DNA of 64,000 bases, taken from NCBI GenBank assembly GCA_037044905.1, contig JBAOKB010000162.1, positions 186,001 to 250,000 on the forward strand, in the 5' to 3' direction. Numbering within the stretch: the stretch's first letter is position 1; every line of letters starts with the position of its first letter. The notes under the pieces were generated by a model that saw only the letters and a program-made list of their open reading frames with translations, ran no database searches and had not been told where the DNA came from. Shown piece after piece: positions 1-9,979 of this stretch. The translations under genes were made by a program, and so were the position numbers. The DNA is from Hortaea werneckii (taxonomy: Eukaryota; Ascomycota; Dothideomycetes; Mycosphaerellales; Teratosphaeriaceae).

Positions 1-50
1 ATCAAGACGAAGAAGCCGACGATGATGAAGAAACTGATGATGAGCTTTGA
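1..50 (+). CDS. 3' end of a gene entering from the left (acidic C-terminal tail)
   Basis: In the third frame the first 50 bases read as a run of Asp/Glu codons (QDEEADDDEETDDEL) that ends at TGA 48-50. A poly-acidic C-terminus is a common ending for nuclear or ribosome-biogenesis proteins, but nothing else of this gene lies in the window, so no function can be given. The call rests only on composition and a plausible stop. Confidence 0.35.
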   Translation, partial: QDEEADDDEETDDEL

Positions 51-1315
51 AATGTATAGCATTAGAAGCAAATCCTGCTATTGTGTGCAACCTGTCTTGA
101 CAGCTCACTGACACTCTGCCTGCTGTCGTGGCTCAACTTCAGTGCTGGCTTCGGACACAGCGTCGAATCGTAATAGGACATTCACCAACACGACCGGCGA
201 GACTAACTCCGCTTCAACAATGATCGCTCTGGTCCATATTGCCATTGGCTCACGTTACTGCATTGCGGGGGCTTGTTAGGAATTATTCACTCTATACAAA
301 AATGTCTGGTGAATTCTATACCGTCATACGATAATCTGTCTGGCTCAGTCTCTGCTCTCGCCGATGCGACATATCTCACAATGCCATCCCGCTATATCAA
401 GGCATTCAGCAGGCAGTGGCACTTGCTTCTTGCAACTTGTTTATTGGGTATATTCACTCCGCTGCCGGCAATTCTAGCGCGGAGGAGATCTTTCCGCTTT
501 TGACGTGAGTGGACGTGGACGTGAGGGGGGTGCATCTCGCCAAGTGCATGCCGGGATGGAGATGGTGAATGCGGCCCTTCATATTCGTCAACTTCTTCAA
601 TGGCTATCGGCTGCTCGCAACCTGCTTCGTGATTGGACTTTTCATCGACAAGTATTTTTCAGAAACCAGCGAGATGCGATGACGTCTGCTAAACTTGAAT
701 TTGTGCTCCTTTATCGTATTTGCAATTGCTATAAACATGCAGCAATCTTTCATCATTTATACGTAGGGGGATGTTTTTGACTTCAGATCAGCCGCGCATG
801 TATGACGCAGTAGATTGATGGCACTAATGAAGCCAAATCTGAAGGCGCGGAAGTTGTCACTCGAACAACTCAAAAGTGAGAGGGCCACTGCGTAACGGTC
901 TGCGCTGCCTCGACCACCTCTACACCTCTACATGACAGAGTGTAGGGAGGTACACGTGGTTACCGGCGTTGGCGGAAAGCTAATGTGCACATATTAAGTT
1001 TGCTGGACTCCGCGGGCACGCGCCGAGGGTCGAATCTTGGGTCTAAGATGCGACTATGGCAGCTCATTTGATCTAGAAAGCGAAGATCTCGCCGTTGCAA
1101 AAACCTGTGATGGCTAGGAGGTGCTGCGAAAGCCTACGAGTGGCTGTGAGTAGCAAGCCTGGCGTCCTTGTATGGACTGGCAGTTGAACGAGTACAAGTA
1201 GGGCAGGAAACGCAATGAGGTAGATAACACGCGCGTGCACTCGAATCTATTCCACCATCTTCACAATACTTTAACAACCCAAAGCTAAACAAACCAAAGC
1301 AGCTGGGCATTTAGC
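51..1315. other. Intergenic region, no supported gene
   Basis: Short open frames at 273-503 and 505-780 show no recognisable domain and end quickly in every frame. The last 150 bases form the immediate upstream region of the phosphatase gene that starts at 1316. I see no repeat or RNA gene here. Confidence 0.5.
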
Positions 1316-1984
1316 ATGCCTCCTATCCTCCACCTCGTCCGCCACGCTGAAGGATACCACAATGCCGCCTGGCATGGCGAGGGCATCCACGACCCTTTCC
1401 TGACCGAGCATGGACAGAAACAGTGCGAGAAACTGCGCCAGGAATTCCCCGACCACGACAAGATCGAGCTTCTCATGGCATCACCAATGAAACGCTGCAT
1501 TCAGACCTGCAGAGAGTCCTTCAAACCGGCCGTCGACAGACTCGGGAAGATCCTGCTCTCGCCGTTAGCCCAAGAAGCCAGCACCGAACACATGGATACC
1601 GGATCTTCTGCCGAGAGCATTAAAGAAGCGTTCGGGGATCTCGTGGATACCCATCGCCTGACCGACGTATTCCCGTACTGGAACTACAACGTCGGACGCT
1701 TCTCCGACGATCCGGGCATGCAGGCGGATCGAGCTCGGCAGCTACGGTGCTTTATCATGGGCAGACCCGAGAAGCACGTTGTCCTCGTAGCGCACGGAAG
1801 CTTCAACCATTGTTTGACGGGGAATTTCGACGAGACAGATGGTACTCAGACCACCAGGATGTGGGCGAATGCAGAGTGCCGAAGCTACAGGTTCGATGAG
1901 AGTAGCGGTGACCAGGCGACGATTGTCGAGTTGGAAGAGAGCATTAAGCGCAGGCCGGAGTTGAATGAGGGGATGAAGATTTGA
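1316..1984 (+). CDS. Histidine phosphatase / phosphoglycerate-mutase-like protein
   Basis: This is an intronless frame of 222 residues. Near the N-terminus it has the RHG-type catalytic motif (VRHAEGYHN, residues 8-16), in which the histidine is the phospho-acceptor of the histidine phosphatase superfamily. A second conserved histidine lies in VAHGSF at about residue 160. Length and motif order fit the small fungal phosphoglycerate mutase family proteins (SPAC5H10.03-type), which usually act as broad-specificity phosphatases rather than glycolytic mutases. There is no signal peptide, so it is probably cytosolic. The start is the first ATG, shortly after a CA-rich leader. The exact substrate cannot be read from sequence. 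Confidence 0.85.
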   Translation: MPPILHLVRHAEGYHNAAWHGEGIHDPFLTEHGQKQCEKLRQEFPDHDKIELLMASPMKRCIQTCRESFKPAVDRLGKILLSPLAQEASTEHMDTGSSAESIKEAFGDLVDTHRLTDVFPYWNYNVGRFSDDPGMQADRARQLRCFIMGRPEKHVVLVAHGSFNHCLTGNFDETDGTQTTRMWANAECRSYRFDESSGDQATIVELEESIKRRPELNEGMKI

Positions 1985-2296
1985 TGGCTTTCGTGGTCTT
2001 TGGTCGGTGTAGATCTGGTGAATTTCTCGATGAGCATTAGTTAGGCGCTGGGTATCAGAAGCATTTCAATATCATCGCATTTTCCTCCAGAGTAGCGACG
2101 CTGAAGACCAACCACAATTTTCTCAGAATGACTGCAGGGCAGACGTTCGATTAGAGCACAAACAGCACAGCCTTCCTCGCTCGGCTGCAAGCGCTGACGT
2201 GGTAATCGATCTAGTCGTAACCAGGCAAGATCATCCAATGCAAAGGGACGATATGCATGCAGCGCGAGATCAAGCGGCGTTCGATCAAGACCAATT

Positions 2297-2339
<43 letters not shown>

Positions 2340-4128
2340 GCTGCACATTGCGAAAAAGGAGACAAGACAGGTCGTCATCGTTCTGTTTTCCTTTACCGCA
2401 TGGTGTACGTGTCAAGCAGAATACCCGCAAAACCACCGGTAGGTATCAACTCTTCGCCCCAGCATTCATTTAGGAACGTGTAGAGCTCAGGGACATAGGT
2501 ATGCCATTGCATGATTGGCATTGGAGACAAGAGCTTGGAGGGGCTGAAATTTTATCCGACGAAGGCGAGATAACGAGCCCAATCTCCTCCTACGATCCTA
2601 CCCCTGAAGGAAGACAATTAAAGTAAAGGACGTGGCATTGGAAGACGCGCAATCCAGTTATCGGTCCGTAGTTGGTATGCTAGAACACCGGTGAACAGCA
2701 GCTTCTGTCGACTCTTCTGTGCCATGTTAAGTAAAGCGGTACATGCCATGTCCTTGTTCAAGTCAAATCAGGGTGCTCCAAGCTGGCTGTAAAGGTACTA
2801 GAATGAGCGGCCAATTGGTACTGTAGGGAGACGGCTCCGTTGCGAATGTTAAGAAATCATAGGGCTGAGTGCACGGAACATGAGCGACGGCGGCTGACAT
2901 AATGCTGATGTGCGACCTCAAACTTCACGTCGTCGTCATTCCCCCACAGGAACCTTGCGGTTGCTTGGAACGCTGCAGGTGTTGTCTTGAACTCGCTGTC
3001 TCCAAGCTTCCGACTGCCAGATCATCTCCACTGCCCGACGCATCTACCTACATCAGCATCGCCAATGAGTGTTGCAAGCTCGCAAAGCTACCCCGAAGAA
3101 CGATGAGTGACGAAGGGCAATGGACGAAGCTTCAGCCAAAGAAATCGAGGTCTTGACTAACATTTTCGTCTTATGAGCTCATGCTTCTCCACGTCCAACC
3201 CGCAAACCATACAGGTTGACGAGTACAGGAGTTCCTCCACGAACATGACCTTGTCTAGCCCTATTTCTACCTTTTCAACGTCCCGCCGATGCTCTCCATG
3301 CCTGGCCCGCGTCTTGGCCGCGAGCTTCCAGGCTGAACGGACTCGCCTCCTGGCCAACCAGTGCCCGCATGGCAATTTTCAAGCCTTCGGCGCCGCAGTC
3401 TGAAGACTTCACCATTGGAGGCCCGAAGGCTTTGCCTGCACTTACAAGCATGATGGGCCGTTCGACAGACGAACTCGAAACGAGAAAACGGCAAGCATTA
3501 GGTCCTACCTTTTATGTGACGATGTACAGGTCCAGACTTTGCCTGGTGCTTAGCAACCTTGACGTGTGGCTCTGCTTGCGCGTTGAAATCGTGCTCTAAT
3601 CTGCATCATCAGCCTCGTGTTTGGTTCTTGAAGCTGGGCCCCGATTTGCTTCCGATGTTTGCTTATTTCCGCGAAGTCATGGGCGCAAAGGAGAAATGAT
3701 TGACCTTCACCCTCTACGGATGTCCCGAAGCCGACGTCGTTGTGCAGATTCGGTTCCACGCTCAGGAACAAGGCAAGCTCGACAGGTACAGCTCTCGCGC
3801 CCGAACCCCCGAACGTGCAGTTCCTGACCATCCAACCCATCAATGGCCTGGCACCTGTGGATCAATGCCTTTCTGATATCCTGGTCTTACCTCGCGATGA
3901 TCCTACTCTCCCACACGCGTCCCTATAGGCATGATGCATGCGCCTCAACCGATTGCTCTAACTTTAGAGCTTCTGGATCGTGTACCTGGTCCTGGGGATG
4001 TATAGGCTGCATATTGTGGATACTACACCTTACTGCTACTGGCTATACGGCGACGTGTTTTTGGTATGATCTCAAAGGTTCGCTCAAGCACTTTCCCGCT
4101 CAACGTCACCAGAAAACCTGAGCGAGGA
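1985..4128. other. Gene-poor stretch between phosphatase and wall-protein genes
   Basis: About 2.1 kb holds only short, overlapping open frames on both strands without domain signatures. The frames across 3157-3843 look faintly codon-like, for example LTFTLYGCPEADVVVQIRF near 3700, and could be relics of a decayed gene, but no continuous product can be assembled. An (AT)18 microsatellite lies at 2299-2334. Confidence 0.45.
2299..2334. repeat. (AT)18 microsatellite
   Basis: This is a perfect dinucleotide AT tract of 36 bases followed by A5. It creates alternating Ile/Tyr runs in the overlapping open frames on both strands, and those frames are therefore not credible genes. It is a likely polymorphic locus. 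Confidence 0.95.
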
Positions 4129-4136
4129 ATATAAAG
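4129..4136 (+). promoter_or_regulatory. TATA-like element of the PIR/But2 gene
   Basis: An AATATAAAG motif lies about 135 bases before the ATG at 4267. It is followed by a long pyrimidine-rich leader (TTTTTCCCTTCC-type), typical of strongly expressed fungal promoters. The position fits a short transcribed leader. Confidence 0.5.
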
Positions 4137-4266
4137 TGCTCAGCATTCCAGGCTTCTTTTTCCCTTCCTCCCCTTTCATCCTCCTGTCCTAATCGCTTAT
4201 TTTAACACTATAAACTTTTTCTTCATAGGTAGTCATTAACTTGATCTGCCTTTTATTTACTTCACC

Positions 4267-5898
4267 ATGCACGCAGCCATTGCAGCAGCTGGCCTAGCCA
4301 TAGGGGCATCCGGCGCCGTCCTTCCAAGGCAACAGGGCTGTTGCTTCTCCCTGACTGCATCGGGAGGCCAGTCCGGTACGCTCTGGCAGCTGAGCGATGG
4401 CCAGAACCGCATTGGCGGGGGAGGCGGTGATAACGCTCAGTACTGCCTCTCCTCTGATGGAACCATCACCGACGGCTCTGGTCGCGGATGTATCCTCACG
4501 CCACCGACCACCCAGTTCCAGTGTGACACGGGTGCCACGCCCGACAGCGGCTTCTCTGTCTCTAGCAATGGACAGCTCCAGCACAACGGGGACGACACCT
4601 TCTACGCCTGCCCGGCTGATGAGAACGAGTACAACGTCTACACTCAGAAGGTCGAGGGCCAAGACAAGTGCACCAAAATCACCCTGAGCACCGGCGGCGA
4701 ATGCCAGGGCAATGGTGGCGGCAACGGCGGTGGCAACGGCGGCGGCAATGGTGGCAACAAGGGCTCCACTGCCTCTCAAGGGACCACTGCCGCTCCGTCC
4801 AAGTCGAAGGGCAGCTATGGTGGTGAGTCTTCTGCCCCAGCAGAGACTACTACCTACGCTTGCAACCCAGCCCACTCCTACCCCAACGGCGCTAGCTGTG
4901 TGTCGACCGGCGGCAGCCTCACTCTCGTCACCCCTACCACTGGGGCTACTGCCCCAGGCACCAGCAAGTCGAAAGGTGGCTACGGCGGTGAGTCTTCTGC
5001 TCCCGCGCAGACCACCACCTACGCTTGCAACCCAGCCCACTCTTACCCCAACGGCGCCAGCTGTATCTCCACTGGCGGCAGCCTGACTCTCGTCACCCCG
5101 ACCACTGAGGCTACTGCCCCGGGCGCCAGCAAGTCTAAGGGCGGCTACGGTGGTGACAAGGGCAGCACACCTGCTGTGACCACTACCGCCTATGAGACGC
5201 AGACCAAGTCTTATGAGCAGCCAGCTAAGAGCACCGAGTCCGAGGGGTATGGCGACAAGACCACCAAGTCCTACGAGCAGCCCGCTCAGAGCACCCAGCC
5301 CGCAAAGACCACTGAGACTGGGGGCAATGGTCAGGGTGGCAACACTGCCACCGCAACTCAGCCATCTGGTACCAAATCCAGCAACGGCGGAAACGGCGGC
5401 AATGGCAACGCTTGCGCAACCACTTTGAACAAGGGATCTTACGAGACTCCTCACCTCATCGTTCCAGTCAACAAGGACTCTCCCGACCAGAGCTACGGCA
5501 CCTCTTATTTTGGCCAGGTCAACAGCACCACGAGCAGCATCTTCAACTTTGACATCCCGTCCAGCTACGAGGGCAAGACTTGCTCCGTTGTCTTCCTCTT
5601 CCCCAAGAAGGAGGACCTCGAGACGGCGAACTACGACTACTCCGGCTCTGGCAGCATGAGCTGTGACAAGCTGGAATCTGCCGCTACTGAGCAGACCACT
5701 TACAACAGCGTGCCGAAGGTCTCCAGCCACCTCAACGACCTCGAGCTTGAGTCCGGCAACAGCTACGTCGTGTCCACCGGCAGCTGCGAAGCAGGCCAGA
5801 AAGTGTCTTACCAGCTGTCCTCCGAGGGCGGCATGGCTCTGAACTTCTTCGAGGACTGGAACCCCAGCCCATTGGGTCTTTTCATGACCGTCTGCTAG
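4267..5898 (+). CDS. Secreted PIR-like / But2-domain cell-wall protein with tandem repeats
   Basis: This is an intronless 543-residue protein. Residues 1-19 look like a signal peptide, followed by an arginine (PRQQ) that may be a processing site. Residues 24-147 are Cys-rich, with CCFSLTASG, RGCILTPPTTQFQC and FYACPAD, and resemble the C-terminal domain of PIR cell-wall mannoproteins. A Gly/Asn linker follows, then two near-identical 55-residue repeats (178-232 and 233-287) and the start of a third. Next comes a Ser/Thr/Lys/Pro-rich stretch with KSYEQPA units. Residues about 382-543 match the fungal ubiquitin-3-binding-protein But2 C-terminal domain (PF09792). Extracellular, probably wall-bound; the role is structural or unknown. 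No GPI-type hydrophobic tail is seen. Confidence 0.8.
   Translation: MHAAIAAAGLAIGASGAVLPRQQGCCFSLTASGGQSGTLWQLSDGQNRIGGGGGDNAQYCLSSDGTITDGSGRGCILTPPTTQFQCDTGATPDSGFSVSSNGQLQHNGDDTFYACPADENEYNVYTQKVEGQDKCTKITLSTGGECQGNGGGNGGGNGGGNGGNKGSTASQGTTAAPSKSKGSYGGESSAPAETTTYACNPAHSYPNGASCVSTGGSLTLVTPTTGATAPGTSKSKGGYGGESSAPAQTTTYACNPAHSYPNGASCISTGGSLTLVTPTTEATAPGASKSKGGYGGDKGSTPAVTTTAYETQTKSYEQPAKSTESEGYGDKTTKSYEQPAQSTQPAKTTETGGNGQGGNTATATQPSGTKSSNGGNGGNGNACATTLNKGSYETPHLIVPVNKDSPDQSYGTSYFGQVNSTTSSIFNFDIPSSYEGKTCSVVFLFPKKEDLETANYDYSGSGSMSCDKLESAATEQTTYNSVPKVSSHLNDLELESGNSYVVSTGSCEAGQKVSYQLSSEGGMALNFFEDWNPSPLGLFMTVC
4798..5127 (+). repeat. Two in-frame tandem 165-bp repeats in the wall-protein gene
   Basis: Two consecutive 165-bp units each encode 55 residues, beginning SKSKG(S/G)YGGESSAPA and containing TYACNPAHSYPNGASC. 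They differ at only a few residues (S/G, E/Q, V/I, G/E). A third copy starts at 5128 and diverges after about nine residues. Each unit carries two cysteines, so copy-number change would alter disulfide-bonded modules. Confidence 0.9.
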
Positions 5899-6885
5899 AG
5901 TACTCACTTAAAGCACGCCCCTCATCAGACGAGCCAGGACACAGGACGCGAAAATGCATCATCCGTCCTCCCAAAAATTCCATCTGTAATTAATATCTCT
6001 GTGACTTCTGAGAAACAATTATAGCGCAGACAGTCATTCCTTACGATAGACGACATGAAAGTATGTAGTATAGGCGAATGCCACTGCATTTTGCTTCCGC
6101 AACGACACGATCTTTCTCACTTAATGGTTACCATGATATCTCCGCAGCGCTTGGCGATCTAGAGCTCGCAGCCGATCTAGCTAGTGATAGATCTGTTGTA
6201 CCGCATTCCTCCTTGCCGCATTCACCCACCATGTCAACAACGCACTTCACGATAAGGCCGCCGTATGATGGAGCCATGGTATCAGCAACCAATCGCTTGC
6301 TGGGGAGGGTCCAATTCCAAATCAAGCTTCACGCGATCACCATCCATATGCGGGGTGGGTTGGCGGGGTAGGAAGTCTTTCCCAAACCACCCAACCACCA
6401 CTGCTTGCTACGCTCTTGTCCAGGTAGCTGGGCGCGCAGGCTGCGCAATGATGTTCGAGACTAAAGGGTCGGCATCATGGAGGTTTTGGCTATTGTGTGC
6501 TCGGCGCGGCGCAGGCGTGCGCAGATGATCTGCTCGAAAGCCTAGAGTTGGGTGTGCGGGGATAATAGCTAATGGGACGGTTGATATAAAGGACGGATCC
6601 AACAAATTGATAGGTGGGTGTCTTGCTTGTCCTATCTTCTCGAAGCAGTGCTGTGAAACAATTGTGGATCGTATCTCTTTTTTTATTCCCGGTCGTCTGT
6701 CACACATTACTTGATCTCTTGTTCTCACGTGGCAGATTGAGGCTATCTGGAGAGGTTCCATGTCCGGTTTGACAGCTTTGTGGCACCATAGCAGCAGAAA
6801 TCCAAGAGACTGGGGCCTAACAGGCAGTGGTACTTCATTATCATCTTAAACTTTGAAGTACTGGGAAACAGTATTCATAAGGATC
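5899..6885. other. Intergenic region upstream of the catalase-like gene
   Basis: No supported gene. A TATA-like TATAAA lies at 6585-6590, about 300 bases before the catalase-like ATG, so the leader would be long or contain an unseen intron. The first part is the 3' flank of the wall-protein gene. Confidence 0.45.
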
Positions 6886-8168
6886 ATGGCCTGTCCTGTT
6901 CAGCACAATGTCCATACGGGCGAGAAACCCAGTGGCACTGTCAAAGCGGGAGGCGAAGGCAAGCCCGCCCCTGGGACTTATATTAGATGGGATGAAAAGG
7001 GGGTTGAAGTCGAACAACCAGGTGAGAAGGAGAAGATTCAAGAAGTCTCGGACCAATTCAACAGGTTCCAGATGATGAACGTGAGTTGAGACGAAGCAGT
7101 TCTTCGTGTTCCGTCGATCGTGGCTTTCTAACCTGAGCTGGACAGTTCAATGAACACATGCATTGCCTTCGAGGCACGCATCTCAAGACCCAAGGCTGCG
7201 TCATGGGCAAGTTCACCGTGCACGACAACTTGCCCGCGCACCTCGCCCAGGGCATGTTCGCAAAGCCAGGGACATACGACATGATCATGCGGTACTCCTC
7301 CCTGACGCCCAAGATCGTCCCAGACAACGCCCCGGCTCCACGCGGCATCGGCATGAAGATCTTCGGCGTCAAAGGCGAGAAGCTGTGGGGGGAAGACAAG
7401 GACACGCAGGACTTCACCTTCAACAACTATCCAATCCTCGAGCTCCGCGACCCGCAAACCACCTACGACATCGCCGACTCCCTGGAGCGGAACTGGAACG
7501 ACCTGGGGACCTTCGCGAAAGAGCAATCCGAGCGCGTCGACGCCGACGTCGCCACCAAGGGGAGCCAACTGCCCCGCCAACACATGGTCGCCATGCCCGA
7601 GTACTCGCAATCGGCCTACCGACACGGGGACTACGTGGCCAAATACGGCGTCTTCCCGCTGAGCCCGGAACAGAAATCACTCGAGAAGACCATCATCCCC
7701 GACGACGCGCCCATCAACATCCTCTCGCAGCACACGCGGGACTTCCACCTCAAGCACAAAGTCAGCTACACCTTCTGCGCGCAGCTGCTGCAAGACCTGA
7801 CGGAACAACCCGTCGACGACATCGGGGTGGAATGGGACGCCAGCAAATACCCCTTCGAGCCCCTCGCGACGCTGGAGTTCGAGCCGCAGGATAGCTGGAT
7901 CCCGGCGTTCCGGGTATGGTGGGACGACCGGATCACGTGTAATTCGTGGCACGGCCTGAAAACGCACCAGCCGCTGGGGAGCACGAATCGGATGCGTCGG
8001 GTGGTGTATGCGGAGAGTCGGAAGTTGCGGTTGAGGGTGAATGGGTATAAGGATTATATTGAGCCGAGTAGTTTGAAGGAGGTGCCGGTGCAGGGGGGAG
8101 GGACGGCGCCGCAGGTGGATTTGCCATATCAGCCGGCTGTCACTACGCCGGCTGTTGCTGTTGCGTGA
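6886..8168 (+). CDS. Catalase-like heme-dependent protein
   Basis: There are two exons, 6886-7080 and 7146-8168, with a 65-nt intron (GTGAGT...GACAG, phase 0), giving 405 residues. The start is the only ATG in frame (MACPVQHN). Catalase-superfamily features are RGTHLKTQGCVMGKF (heme-pocket region), MIMRYSSLTPK, RGIGMKIFGV, DFTFNNYP and THQPLGSTNRMRR. It is shorter than canonical catalases (about 500 aa or more) and has no clear copy of the proximal-tyrosine signature; the nearest match is RRVVYAESRKLR. It belongs with the small catalase-related heme proteins, which may be peroxidases or lipid-hydroperoxide enzymes rather than true catalases. The next gene, MetE-like, lies tail-to-tail. Confidence 0.85.
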
Positions 8169-8506
8169 TGAGAGGGAAATTTGGGGAAGGTTGTGGTGGC
8201 TGTTTTGGTGGATATTGTTGATTTCCGGTGTGGTTCTGCGGACCCACTGCTGTTACTTGTGGTAATCCTTTTGGATGCTAATGAGTTGATGGAATGATGC
8301 GATATGACTTGTACCTATCACATATTGTCAACCAACAGAATAGATTGGACTCGTATGATATAGTTATTCGTAGTCAAGAGAAACGATCGCTAAGTTGACT
8401 TGCTAGCCCTCCACCCAGTTGAAACCGCTAGTGGCTCCATTATCTTCCTTGTTGAAAGTCTGAAAGTTCGCCTCTCACTCAGACGGAAGATCTGTTGCCG
8501 TCTCCT

Positions 8507-9979
8507 CTACGGCTGCTTCGGCCAGACCTCATCAGCAATACTTCTCACGAGCTGCAACTTCTTCTTCATGTCCTCGCGACCAAGTGCGTTGCCCTCTGCG
8601 TGGCTAGCGAAGCCACACTGAGGCGAGACGCTCAGTCGTTGCAACGCCTCCTCACGGCTCTGCTTGGAGCCTTCGGCCACGTAGTCGGCGGCCTTGTGGA
8701 CACGCTCAATCATGTCCTTCTTGTCTTCGAGCTCGGGGAATTTGGAAGTGATGACGCCAAGGACGACGTTCTTGTTCTTGGGCAGGAACTTGAGTGGCTC
8801 GAAGCCGCCCGCTCGAGGGGTGTCTAATTGGCAAGGTCAGTATTAAGGCATTCGGTTGCCTGTCACAACAAAATAGCTTACCGTATTCCAAGTAGTATGT
8901 TGAGACATCGAGGTTGTTGAAGAGCTTCGTTGCGATGTGGTCGTAGGCGCCCTCACTGAAATGCTTGGACCCCATGTAGTTACCACGGCAGATATGAATG
9001 CCAAGATGGAAGTCATCCGGTCGCTTTTGTAGTCGTATCAGCTTACAACATCTCTCACCTTTTCTTTGGGATTTCGACGCACCTTAAAACATTCATTGTA
9101 GAATCTGAGGTATGCATCAAATTGCTCCTCAGCGGTCTGGAAATTCTCCTGATCGTTCTTCCAGCCCTCGAGCATGGACTCGGAGCAGAAGTATGCCAGG
9201 TTGGGGTCGTCAACTTGAGCATTGCGGAGACCGTTGTCGTATAGAATCTTCAATTCGGTCTGATATGCTTTGGCGACATCGGCAAAGTATTCATCGTCGT
9301 TGTTGTAGACGCCCTTAAGGTAGGCCTTCTTCGGGCCATAACGGAAGTGGTACCTGTCAAATATTAACAAAATGTCACCAACACGATAGGAGTCAAGAGC
9401 TTGAGACATACCATGAAGGACTTGTCAATGTAAGCTTAATGTCTTTCCACTGTTCCTTCGGAACGATGCTCTTCATGAACTCAAGCTCAGGCAGGAAGCT
9501 ACTTCCTGGGTGGCTGATCTTGCCAGTCGCCACTGTGACTTGGTTCGGGATGGTCTTCGCATGCATAAACGATTTGACATCCGGGGCGTACTGCCTGAAA
9601 ATGCTCTGGTCGTAGCCACCTTCACGCAGGTTGATCTCTTCCATGCCATTTAGGGTTTCGAAGAAGGTGCCCCAGAACTGGTGACGGCTGTATTCGCCAT
9701 TGGTCAGGCAGTGGATACCGCAGTCCTGCTGAAGTTGGACGACGTCGCGGATAGCCTGTTCCTGAATCGGGGCCAGTTCCTCTGGCTTCGCTGAGCCGTC
9801 CGCGACGGCATACCGCTTCTTGACGAGCTCATCCGGACGGAGCAGTGAGCCAATGTGCTCTGTAATGTGACGTCAGTAATCTCCAACGTACATGCATACA
9901 GAAGGTGGGTGGATGCTGGGATGAGCAGCGAGATGAAGATCGTACCGGCACGGAATGGGGGGTTGCGAGGCGCAGACAT
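8507..9979 (-). CDS. Single-domain cobalamin-independent methionine-synthase-like (MetE C-terminal) protein
   Basis: The gene has five exons on the minus strand: 9979-9946, 9859-9412, 9353-9083, 9023-8882 and 8823-8507. All introns are GT-AG (58-86 nt), and the joined product is 403 residues. It aligns with the catalytic C-terminal barrel of MetE. The zinc ligands are visible as His-x-Cys in HICRGNY, the Glu in YYLEYD and the late Cys in SPQCGFAS. Full MetE is about 760 residues and has a duplicated N-terminal barrel, which is absent here. It is therefore probably a methyltransferase of the YxjG-like single-domain family with an unknown methyl donor, not the main methionine synthase. The intron-3 donor was chosen at 9082 because the alternative GT would leave a 35-nt intron. 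Confidence 0.85.

Noticed and set aside
2041..2436. 131-aa minus-strand and 61-aa plus-strand frames with YIYIYI runs
   Set aside because: The repeats come from the (AT)18 microsatellite and nothing conserved flanks them.
2902..3928. Overlapping frames on both strands between 2.9 and 3.9 kb
   Set aside because: A few blocks look codon-like, but no frame stays open, no domain is visible and no splice model joins them. At most a relic.
4294..5907. 537-aa open frame antisense to the PIR/But2 gene
   Set aside because: It mirrors the whole sense gene, is Val/Ala/Gly-rich with no domain, and arises from biased third-position use and repeats in the sense strand.
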